Position numbers and translations under genes: made by a program. Positions 10,686 through 20,619 of a DNA stretch of 64,000 nucleotides are shown in pieces (position 1 is the first letter of the stretch; each line of letters opens with the position of its first letter). Source of the DNA: Pyropia haitanensis (Eukaryota > Rhodophyta > Bangiophyceae > Bangiales > Bangiaceae); contig SDUX01000007.1 in assembly GCA_008729055.1 (NCBI GenBank), positions 6,544,356-6,608,355 on the forward strand, written 5' to 3'. The notes beneath the pieces were generated by a model. It was not told where the DNA came from. It did not search any database and saw only the letters and a program-made list of their open reading frames with translations.

Positions 10686-12026
10686 CTAGGCACGAGGAAC
10701 GACTGGCCACCCAGAAAAGAGCCGCCCGCCGCGGCCCACGACAGCGTGTCGGCGCGCGGGGGAGACCGCCACCGCCGCGCGCCGGGCGTGTCCCCGTCGC
10801 TGCCGCTGCCACTGCCGCTGCCGCCGCCGCCGCCACCGCCACCGCTGCGGCCACCGCCACCGCTGCCGCCGCCGCCACTGTCACCGCCGCCGCTGTCGTC
10901 GCCGCCGCGGGCGGGCGGTGGGGCGCGCGGCACCAGAAAGGACCGCCCCGCCAGGCCGCCGTCGTCTGCCCACGACAGCGTGTCGGCCCGCGCCGGCGGC
11001 GACCAGCCGTCGCCGTCGGCCGCCGCGGCCGCCACGGCCGCGTCCGGTGCGACCTTGACACCCGCCCCGCCAGCGGGGCTGACCAGGAAAGACTGGCCCG
11101 CCAGCCGCCCGTCGGCCACCCACGACAGCGTGTCGCCGCGGCCGGGGGGTGCCCAGCCGGCGGCCGCGGCCGCCACCGCCCTCCCCCCCCCTCCGCCGCC
11201 CCCCCCCCCCCCGCGACCTCCCCCCCTCCAGGGCCGACCAGAAACGACTGCCCCGCCAGCCGCCCGTCAGCCACCCACGACAGCGTGTCGCCACGCGGGG
11301 GCGCGGCCCAGCGACTGCCCGCCCCCCCCCCCCCCCCAACGCGGCGGCCGGCGCCTCTGCCGCCGCGCCCACCGTCGCCGGCAGCGGCGACGGCGGCGAC
11401 GGCGGCGACGGCGGCGACGGCGGCGACGGCGGCGACGGCGGCGGCCACGGCACGGCCGTGGCGGCGGTCGGCGTTGGCGCCGCGGTGGCGCCGACGAGGA
11501 AGGACTGGGCGGTGAGGGCGTCGGTGGTGGCCCACGCGAGCGTGTCGGCGCGGGGCGGCGGGCGCCACGGCACCGCCGGGGGGGGGGGGACTGGCGGCGG
11601 GGCGGGGGGGTGCGCGCCGCCCGCCGCGGCGTCCCGTGGGGGGGGGGGGGGGGGGGGGGCCGCTTGGGAGGGGGGGGGGGAGCGGTGCGGCGACGCGCCC
11701 GCGCCGGCGCGGCCGCCCACGCGGCCACGCACGCGGGGGGCGGCCGCCGTCGCCGCCGCCGCCGCCGCCGCCGCCGCGCCTACCCCCGCCCCCGCCGTCG
11801 TTGCCGCCACGCCGCTGCCGTCGCTGCCGCCGCGAGACGCGCCACCCGTCGGTGCGACGGCCGGCGACGCCGCGCGTTGGGCGGCCGCCGCCGCCGCCGC
11901 CGCCGCCGCCGCTGCCGCCGCCGCCGCCGCGCGCGCGCCGCCAATGCGGCCCGGAACGGGCGGCGGGGTGGTGGCGCGTGCGGGGCAGCCGCCGGCCGCG
12001 GCGGGCGCGGCGGCGGCGTCAGCCGG

Positions 12027-12058
<32 letters not shown>

Positions 12059-12284
12059 GCGCGCCACCACCGGCGGGCGCGTCGGCGGCGGCAACGGCAG
12101 CATCCGGGGTGGCCGCCTTGGCCGCCTTGGCCGCCGCCGCCCCGTGTGGCACCAGGAAGGAGGCGCCGCCAAAGTCCCCCTCGGTCACCCACGACAGCGT
12201 GTCGGCGCGCGGCGGCGGGCGCCAGCCGCCCACCCGTGCCCGCGGCCGGGCCGGCGGGACCAGAGGGGCGGGCGCCGCCGCGGC

Positions 12285-12328
<44 letters not shown>

Positions 12329-12629
12329 TCGCAGCCATGGCCGCGTCGGTAGGGGGCGGGGGGGCGGTGGCAGCGGCGGGCGCGTGAGCGGCGGCTGCCG
12401 CCACGACGGCCCCACTCCCCCCGCCCGTCAAAGGGTCACTGCCAGTACCGCCACCGGCGGCGGGCCCGGCCGCCGCGTGGGGGGTGAGGAAGGACTGCGC
12501 GGCGAGGTCATCGTCGGCCGCCCACGCGAGGCTATCGCCCGCCGCGGGCGGCCGCCAGCCCGCCGCCGCCGCTGCCGCCGCGGCATCCGGCGCGGGGGGG
12601 GGCGCGCCGCGGGTGCGTCGCGGGCGTCT

Positions 12630-12663
<34 letters not shown>

Positions 12664-13214
12664 CGCCGCCGTCGCGGCCGCCACCCCCGCCGCCACCCGC
12701 CCGCCGGCCACCAGCGCCCACCCCACCAGCGGCCACGCCCGCGGGTGCGCCACCCGGAAACCGTCCGCCCCCCCCTCCCCCCCCGCCCCCCCCGCCACCA
12801 CCGCCGCTGCCGCCGCCCATGGCCAGCCGCCCGCCCGGCCGCGGCCGCGCGCCCGCCCCCGCCCCCGCCGCCGCCGCCGCCATTGCCGGTACCGCCGCCG
12901 CCGCCATTGCCGGTGCCGCCGCCGCCGGCGGCACCGCGTCGACCACCGCCGGCGCCCCCCCCCCCCCCCGTGTACGGCGGGATGGCGGCGATACGGGCGG
13001 CGGCGACGCCGACGGCGGTGACGACCCCGACCGCGATGACGGGCTGGCCACGCCGCCCCCGCCGCGCGGCAGCCGGCCACGCGCCACGGGTGGCGGCAGG
13101 CGCGCGGGGGGGGTTCCCCCACCACCACCGCCGCCGCCGCCGCCCCCCGCCGCGTCGGGCGTGCCCCGCACCCGGGAGGGTGGGGGGAACGCCCGCACGG
13201 GTGTCCCCGCCGCC

Positions 13215-13265
<51 letters not shown>

Positions 13266-13307
13266 GCGACGCCCGCGCTGGCGCCAGGCGAGCGTGACCT
13301 GCCACGA

Positions 13308-13339
<32 letters not shown>

Positions 13340-13460
13340 GCCGCCGCCGCCGCCATTCCCAGCCGCCCCCACCCCGCCGCCGCCGACGCGCGCCGCGCGG
13401 TGCACGCCGCGCGCGAGGGCGGCCATGCGCGGCAGGGCGGGCCGGCCACCACCGCGGCGG

Positions 13461-13493
<33 letters not shown>

Positions 13494-13841
13494 CCCGCCG
13501 CCGCCGCGGCTGCCGCCCCCGCCGCCGCCGCGCCCGCCACTGCTGCGGACGGAGGCCCGTCGCCGCCGCCGGCCGCCGCGGCTGCCGCAGCGGCGGCGGG
13601 GGCGGCGGCCGCGCCGGGCACGCGGCCCACCGACAGCGGCCGGCGGCGGGGCCGGCGGCCAGGGACGGCGGCGGCCGCGGCAGGGGTGCCGCCGGCCGCG
13701 GCGGGTGGCGCCGCCGGCTTGTTGCCACCGCCGCCACCGCGGCCGCCGCGCGGCAGCGTCCGTGGTGGTGACACCGCCGGCGGCGCCGCCGCCGCCGGCG
13801 CCTTGCCGCCCCCAGCTGGCGGTGCCCCCCCCGCCGCGGGT

Positions 13842-13876
<35 letters not shown>

Positions 13877-14080
13877 TGCCGCGTCGGCCGCCGCGACCGC
13901 CGCCGCCGCGGCGGTGGCGACGCCCCGGGACGGCGTTGAGCGTGGCCGGCCGCTGCCGGGCGCGGCGCCTGCAAAGCGGTGGGCCCGCGGGAGCGGGTGC
14001 GGGCGCGGTCGGGGGGGGGCGGGGGGCGCGGCAGTGGCGGCGGCGGCGGCGGTGGGGGGGGCCGCGTCGATGGGCCCCAT
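10262..14080 (-). CDS. Novel low-complexity protein with seven DTLSW...QSFLV motif repeats
   Basis: About 1,273 residues once three one-base homopolymer deficits are allowed for. I do not recognise the protein. The start at 14080 has an excellent context (GCCACCATGG). The N-terminal 500 residues are Ala/Gly/Pro-rich. The C-terminal half carries seven copies of a motif of about 25 residues: R-(A/G)-D-T-L-(S/A)-W, six to ten variable residues, then (G/A)-(Q/R/A)-SFL-(V/T). Cores lie near 12477-12540, 12145-12210, 11489-11550, 11231-11294, 11081-11140, 10930-10990 and 10688-10754, separated by low-complexity spacers of 20-200 residues. The C-terminus ends in WCDAWGSHDGLEWAAADGK. Frame breaks fall at G/C runs near 12593-12601, 11322-11336 and 11179-11213, and the motif continues in the shifted frame each time, which supports real coding. 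The motif could be a short linear binding motif; no function is assigned. Confidence 0.7.
10688..12540 (-). repeat. Seven dispersed coding repeats (DTLSW...QSFLV units)
   Basis: The seven units are about 60-65 bp each and share GACAGCGTGTCG-like DNA (plus strand) for the DTLSW half. Differences are concentrated in the variable centre, and several units have conservative protein changes (S to A, T to S, R to G). Spacers vary from about 85 to about 600 bp, so these are diverged dispersed copies and not a recent tandem array. Confidence 0.8.
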
Positions 14081-14134
14081 GGTGGCCCGCCGCCCACGAC
14101 AGGGCGCGGGACGCGGCGGGGGCGGCGGGGAGGG

Positions 14135-14166
<32 letters not shown>

Positions 14167-16268
14167 GACGGGGAGCACCGGTGCAGGGGGAGGTGGAGAA
14201 AAAGGGGCGGGGAAGGGTGGAGGGGGAGCGAGGGGAAGAGAGGAGGGGTGGCGGCGGTGGAGAGGGGCGGCGAGGACGGGGGGGTGAGGTGCGGAGGGGG
14301 GGGACCGCCACAACGAGGCGGCACGGGGACGGCGGGGGGCGGCGGGAACACGGCGGCGTCGGCGACAGGGGTGGGCGGGGGGGGGGAGCGGCGCCCTCGC
14401 TACTAGCTAGCCTACACTGTCGACGCCCGCCCCGCGCGGCCGCCGCCGTTTCTCGCCACGTTGCGCAGACACCGCCGCTGGGGCGTTCCGCGTGGGCGGC
14501 GCGGCCGCGCGCGCGCGGCAGAGGACACAGCGGACAGCGGCGTTCCGCGTCGCGCCGCCAACGGGCGTGTGGGCCGCGCGTGCGACGCTTTTTGCAACTC
14601 TTTCCAAATCGTGCAATGTGGCTGAATCAAAAACAAGCGCACCAATCAGCGACAGCACGCGGCTTCCCCACAGCAGTCACTCACGCGTCGGGCCGTCGTC
14701 CATGTACTGCATGTACTGTGTACATGGCCAGTACGGATGAACGCGCACGCTCCCGCGCTGGGTGCGGTTGGGCGGGGGCGTGCACCGCCGACTCGCGACG
14801 CCGGGCGTCTCCGCCATAGCACCGCGGCTTCTTGGAGGCCACGTACATCGCCGCCGTGCACGTGCAGGTGTGCAGCCAGTTTGTGGCGGGGGAGGAAGCG
14901 CCGGGTGGGGTGGGCGGCTGCGTCTGGTCGAACGACGGGCAACGACCGGCATGTCCATGACGCAGGGACGCGACGGGGCATGTCCATGATGCAGGGACGC
15001 GACGGATGTGGTGGTCTACGACCGGGTGGTGGGCGTGGGCGATCCGGGCGCCCATCTGGACCCGGCGTCGGCCGACCTTTGCGCGCGTGCAGTGGCCGGC
15101 CGCGACGATGCCCGCATCGTCGGGCATCCCGCGACTGGGGGTGACCAGCCGGTGGGCCTTACGAGCCCATGCCCCACGCCGGTCGTCGGCACGCGGCACA
15201 GAGCTGTGGGGCGGAACCCAGGAAAGGGAGTAGGGGGGAAGGGAAGAGGGCGCCTCTTGCATTGAGCGGCGAAGGCGCCAATGGGAAGAGGCCGCCTTTG
15301 ACGGCGTGCGGGCCGGCCGTCGGCCGTGGCGCGCGGCCGAGACGCGGGGCGACCGCGGTCCGCCACCGCCGCTGCCGCGACCGCGTGCCAGCCCCCCCGT
15401 TTGAACCGCTACCGGCGGCAGCTCATCCGTCGCCGCCCGCCGTCTGCCGCCCGCCGCCCCGCCGACGCTGCCGCCGTGCGCCGCGGCGCCCGGCCACCGC
15501 CGCCAACGTCCGCGGCTGCCGGCAGGTCACCGCCCTCGGCGGCAGGTGGCAGTGCTCACAAAAAAAAGTACCGCCCGTCCCTCCCCCACGCGGATGAGGG
15601 CCGCGATGGTGGCGGCTGCGGCGGCGCAGCCGCGGCCCCGCGCGGCGCCGCACCCCGCCGCCGCCGCACCGCGTTGCGCCGACCGGCACCTGCCGGCACA
15701 CCCGCGGCGAGACGGCGGCGGCGGCGGCGACGGCGGCGGCCGCCGCTGCCGCTCTGTCACTGCCGGTGGTGTTGCCGCGGTGGCAGCCACGCACGCCTCG
15801 TGGGGGCGCTGCGACTGCCGTCCCCAGCGGGGGGCACGGACGCGGCCGGCGCGGGACACGCGGTGCGGTTCCCGAGCGGCCGCGGCGGCCACCGTCGGCG
15901 ATCCACTTGCCACGTGGCCGTTGAGCGCCGCGCGTCCCCGAATCGCCGCGCGCGGTCACGACCGACGGGCGCCGCGCGATCGCGGTGGGCGCGTCGCCGC
16001 CGCTGGTCGCGCCTCCCTCGCCCGCGCCGCCGCCCCCTCGGCTCGCCCCCCGCCTCTCCTCCCCCCCCCCACTCCCGGCTTCCCTCCATCCTTTATCGCT
16101 TCCGCTCAACACCCCTCCCCCCCCTCCCCCCTCCGCCCTGCGTCTGTGACTGGTGTGCCACCTGTCCCCCTGCCGTCCCTTGTTCCTCGTCGTTTGCCGC
16201 GCTGCTTCCTCTTTTTTTTTTTTTTTTTTTTTTTTCCCTGTGCACCTCCCGTCCCCCCCCCTCCCACC
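14081..16268. other. Intergenic region between divergent genes
   Basis: This is the 5' region shared by the minus-strand repeat-protein gene and the plus-strand uS9 gene. On the plus strand, 14100-14300 is purine-rich, which is the C/T leader of the minus-strand gene. Between 14570 and 14760 composition is less GC-rich, with a palindromic CATGTACTG cluster near 14700-14725. A T tract of about 24 bases lies at 16210-16236, followed by C-rich leader sequence. Reading frames here are Ala/Arg/Pro shadows; none was accepted. Confidence 0.5.
14950..15005. repeat. Tandem direct repeat, two 27-bp copies at 29-bp spacing
   Basis: 14950-14976 and 14979-15005 match at 26 of 27 positions (unit begins CATGTCCATGA and ends GACGCGACGG). 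There are only two copies. No function is evident. Confidence 0.85.
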
Positions 16269-17152
16269 ATGCTTTCCCGGGCCGGCCTCGTCGGTGGCCG
16301 CCGCCTCCTGTTGCCCCGCCCCGTCGGCGTGGCACCGTTGTGGGCGCCCCCCCCCCCGGCGCGCCTGGCCACCACCGCCGCCGACGGCGCCGCCGACGGC
16401 GCCACCGCCGCCACCGCCACCGCCGCCACCGCCACCGCCGCCGACGCCGCCACCACCGACGCTGCCGACACCGACTCTACCCCCCCCCCCCCCCTCCCCC
16501 CCCCCCCTCCCTCGTCTCCCCCGGCGAGCACCCGCTCGGCCGGCTCGCCCGCCCCCTCACCCCCGCCCAGCGCTTCCACCGCGCCCGCGCGGCGGCGACC
16601 CCCCCCCGCGTCTACACGCGCTCCGTCGACGCGCGGGGGCGGTCACGGGGGACGGGCCGCCGCAAGGCGGCGGTCGCCCAAGTGGTGCTGACGCCCCACC
16701 CGCCCGCCGCCAACGGCCACGACGACGCCGATGGCGGTGCCGCTGGCGGTGGCGGCATTCGTGGCGACGCCGGTGGCGGCGGTGTGACGACGGTAACGGT
16801 GAATGGGCGGCGGCTGGCCGACTACTTTCCGCGCGCGGACCACCGGGCGGCGGCGGTGGCGGCGCTGGTCACCGCGGGCGGGCAGGCGGCGGCGGCGGGC
16901 GGCGGCGGCGGCGGCGGCGGCGGCGGCTGGCTCGGCGCCGTCGACGTGACCGCCCGCGTCGCTGGTGGCGGCGCGACGGGCCAGGCCGAGGCGGTGCGGC
17001 TCGGGCTGGCGCGGGCGGTGCTCGCGGCGGCGCCCGCCGCGCGCGGCGTGCTAAAGGCCGACGGGCTGCTGACGCGCGACGCGCGGGTGGTGGAGGAGAA
17101 GAAGTATGGGCGGAAAAAGGCGCGGCGGAGCTTCCAGTGGGTCAAGCGGTGA
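16269..17152 (+). CDS. Organellar ribosomal protein uS9, probably mitochondrial
   Basis: Small-subunit ribosomal protein S9 reaches the decoding centre through its C-terminal tail. The ATG at 16269 (CCCACCATGC) follows a T tract and C-rich leader and opens an Arg/Leu-rich presequence ([18 protein letters not shown]). After Ala/Thr/Asp and Pro runs comes the S9 domain: [52 protein letters not shown] and the tail [20 protein letters not shown] ending FQWVKR. Small Gly-rich inserts interrupt the domain at about 16715-16785 and 16890-16925. The frame shifts by one base in the paired C runs 16477-16507, between presequence and domain, and one added base restores it. Red algal plastids normally keep their own rps9, so a mitochondrial destination is inferred. 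Corrected length is about 294 residues. Confidence 0.9.
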
Positions 17153-18086
17153 CGGGGCGGGCCAGGGGGGCGGGGGGGTCGTTTGCGGGGAGGGAGGGGG
17201 GGCGTGGTTTGGCCATGGGGGGTGTTGGTGCTGGGGGGGGGCTGGGTACCGTTGCGGTGGAGGAGGGGCGCCGCTGTGGCGCTAGAGGGAGGCAGCGAGA
17301 CACTGTGGCACCAGGTGTAGGAAGCGGCACCGTGGCGCTAGCGGGACAGCGGGGGTGTGGGCTGTGCGTGGCGGCGGGGGTGGCTGTCTGGGGTCTGCCG
17401 GGGCGGTCCGCGGCGACGCCGGGGTGGTCTTTGGCTGGCGGCGGCGCTGTGGCGACCGCCGCGCTCGGCACTGGCTTGGCGGTGCGGTCACACAGTGTGT
17501 GGATGGTTTTTGGGGGGAAGGGGGGAGGCGTCGCGTGCGGGGGAGGATGCGGCTGCGCTGGTCGTAGCGCCGTCTGCCGCGAGCGGTGGGTGGGGCCGTC
17601 CGCGGCCCGACGCCCGGATCCATCCCCGCTGCCGACGCCAGTTGGGTTTGTGTACAATTCCCATTGACCGGCCCCATCCCATCGCCATTGTGCGGGTGAA
17701 AACCGCACAACTTGCACCCACGACCGCCGCCGCCGCGTGTCGGTACCGCCCCCGCGCCCGTCCCGTGTGCGTGTACTGTACGCCACACACCCCGCGGCGG
17801 GGGGGATCCCGCGCACCGCGGCGGCGGCGGCGGCGGCAGTGACGTTGCCACGCCGCGCGGCCGCGCGCCCCCGGTTTGTGGCCGCCAGCCGCCGCGCGTC
17901 GCCCGCCGCGCGCGCGCCGCCCGGCCGCCGCCGCCGCCGCGGCCGGCGGGTCGCCTCGCGCGGGCGCGCCGCGTCGGCCGCGGCAGAGGACAGTGGGGGG
18001 CGCCCCCGCCAGGAGGGGAGCCGCCCCGCGCTCCCCCCCCCTCACGCCCCCCCCACCCCGCCCCTCCCTCCGGGGGCACCCAGACC
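17153..18086. other. Intergenic region
   Basis: G-rich trailer after the uS9 stop (17155-17240), mixed sequence to about 17800, then C-rich leader (18030-18075) before the next gene. No coding signal recognised. Confidence 0.6.
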
Positions 18087-18129
18087 ATGCGGCGGGCGCT
18101 CACCGTCGCGGCCACCCCCGCCGCCGCCC

Positions 18130-18160
<31 letters not shown>

Positions 18161-19796
18161 ACCCGCCGCCACGCCCGCCGCCGCTGCCGTTGCCGCTGCC
18201 GGCATCCCCGCCCGCAGCCCCGTAGCGCCTGCCGCTGCTGCCGCCGCCGCCGCCGCACCCGCCGCGCGCCGCCCCGCGCCGCCGCCGCCGCCGCCGCTGC
18301 CGCCGCCGCTGCCGCCGCCGTCACCGCGTCGCCGCGCAGGCGGTGCCGCCGCTGCCGTCGCGCCCACCCCGGTCGCTGCCGCCACGCCGGCGCGCCGCCC
18401 CTTGCGGCTGGCACCCGCGGCGGCCGCGGACCGGCCGGCCACCGCCACGATGCCGCCCGCCACCGCCACCGTTGCCGCCGCGGTGGCCGCCGCCGCCCCC
18501 ACCGCCGCGGCCGCCGCCGGCGGCACGCCCGCGGCCGGGGCGGCAGGCGCGGCCGACGGCGTCACGGCGTCCCCCCCCCCCTCGTCCGGCGCCCCCCCCC
18601 GGTCGGCGCTCCCCCCCCCGCTGCTGGACGACTCCAAGGAGGAGCGCGCCCTCTTCCTCGCCGCGTTTGACACGCTGTCGGGGGAGCTCGTCGCGGACGT
18701 GCGGTCGACGTACGGGCTGCCGCCCGCGGCGGCCGACTACCTCGCGCAGCTCATCTCGTACAATGTGCCGCACGGGAAGCTGACGCGCGGCCTCGCCGTT
18801 GGTGCCTGCTACCGCGCCGTTGCGGTCGCAACGGCGGCGGCGGCCGCCGGCGGTGGTAGTGGCGGCGCCGCCGCCGCCGCCGTCGAGGCGGTGACGCCCG
18901 CCGCGGCCGCGTCGGCGCGGCTGCTCGGCTGGTGCGTGGAGCTGCTGCAGGCGTGCTTCCTCGTCGCCGACGACATTATGGACGACTCGGTGACGCGCCG
19001 CGGGCGGCCGTGCTGGTACCGGCGGCCCGAGATTGGGTTGAAGGCGGTCAACGACGCGCTGCTTCTCGAGGGCCTCATCTACCGGGTGGTCAAGCGCCAC
19101 CTGGGCGGCCACCCCTGCTACGGCAAGGTGCTCGAGCTGTTCCACGACGCGACGTTTACGACCGAGGTGGGCCAGCTGCTCGACCTGACGACCATGGAGG
19201 GTGAGGCGGTCGGCGTCGGCGCGGGCGGGGAGGTGGACACGGCCGCGTTTACGCCCGACGCGCTCCGCCGCATCTACCACTACAAGACCGCCCACTACTC
19301 GTTTTACCTGCCCGTCGCGCTGGGCATGGCGCTCGCGGGCGCGGCGGATGCGGCCGAGTACGCCGCCGCGCGGGCGGTGTGCATGGAGCTGGGCGCCTAC
19401 TTCCAGGCCACCGACGACTACCTCGACGCGTTTGGGGACCCGGCGGTGACGGGCAAGGTCGGCACGGACATTGAGGACCGCAAGGTCACGTGGCTCGCCG
19501 TTGACTTTTTGGGCCGCGCCCCGGCCGCGGCGGTCACGGAGTGGCGCCGCCTGTATGGGGGGGGGGCGGCCGCCGCGGCGGGAGGCGACGCCAACGGCAA
19601 CCGCAACGGTGCCAGCGCCGACGCGGTCGCGCGCGTCAAGGAGCTGTACGTCGAGGCGGGGGTGGTGGCGGCGTATCACGCGTACGAGGAGGCGAGCTAC
19701 GCGCGCATCCAGGCGATGATTGAGGGGGGGGGGGCGGGGGGGGCCCGGGGGGCGCTCCAGTTTCTCCTCGCCAAGATTTATAGGCGAAGCAAGTAG
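18087..19796 (+). CDS. Farnesyl diphosphate synthase with long Ala-rich N-terminal extension
   Basis: A trans-prenyltransferase that condenses dimethylallyl/geranyl diphosphate with isopentenyl diphosphate to farnesyl diphosphate, the precursor of sterols and other isoprenoids. The 569-residue frame has the first aspartate-rich motif ADDIMDDSVTRRGRPCW (about residue 294), DALLLEGLIYRVVKRH, TTEVGQLLDLTT, KTAHYSFYLPVALGMAL, the second motif TDDYLDAFGDPAVTGKVGTD (about residue 442), and a C-terminus KIYRRSK typical of eukaryotic FPPS. The catalytic core of about 390 residues starts at LLDDSKEERALFL. The first 180 residues are Ala/Pro-rich and could be a targeting region, or an artefact if translation begins at the in-frame ATG near 18449. 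Three C runs at 18571-18620 may each lack a base, which would leave the overall frame unchanged but scramble about 15 residues. No introns. Confidence 0.95.
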
Positions 19797-20619
19797 GGGG
19801 GGCGCATGTGCTGGGGGGGGGGGGGGGGAGGGGGGGCGGGAGGGGGGTTGGAGGAGGGGTGAGAGGTAGGGTGTGGGGCGTGGGTGGGGCTTGAGGGAAT
19901 GGACTACCAGCGCGCTCTCCCTAGTCCGATGACTGGTCGAGAGTGCGGTGTGTGGGTCCCGGCTGTTGACTGTCTTTTTTTTTCCGTTTTGATGCGGGCA
20001 CCCGCTTCCACGGGTTTGTCGTCGTGGATCGGGTGCCCCCGCCCTTTTGTTTTCTCTCTCTGTTTGAGGGTCTCACAGCGTTGCGGCCCGCGTGGCTCGC
20101 TCGGAGTCGCGCTCGGGTATGTACATAACATGGGTCTGGCAGCCCAACGAACTTGTGAGTTACACGGCAGCGGGCACCACCCGTGCTTGCTATCGGCCCG
20201 CCGTGGGCTCCCCCACCCGCCACCACCTTGTCTCCTCCAAAGAGGGGAAGCAACCCCCACCGAAATACACCCCCTCCCCCAGCGCAGCATCCGTCTCTCC
20301 ACCCCAGCCTCACAGGCCCCACCAGCCGCCACCAGCCGCCACCAGCCGCCGACCTGTTTCAATTCGTTCACACAGAGGGAGTTCGCCCGCACCGACACGG
20401 TCGCGCCCCCCGCTGCGGCTGCCATGCGCAGGCAGCCCGCCAAACCCCAGCAGCGACCGCGGGTGCGCCCCCCTGCAGCCAACCACCCAGAGCACCCGCG
20501 TCGTCTATCGACTTGCCGATACACCCGTCAGTGTCACAGCCACTGTCACCGCCACGGTCTGCGACACGGCAACGGAGGGGATAAAATAAAGGGATAGATG
20601 AGGAATCGTACAGCCGGGG
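19797..20619. other. Intergenic region between convergent genes
   Basis: The FPPS stop is followed by a strongly G-rich trailer (19797-19865). From 19900 to 20590 composition is more balanced, with an AATAAA-containing AT-rich patch at 20580-20595. No gene was accepted. Confidence 0.6.

Noticed and set aside
10688..12540. CRISPR-like array of spaced repeats
   Set aside because: Repeats are diverged, irregularly spaced and in coding frame with conserved protein motifs; the context is eukaryotic.
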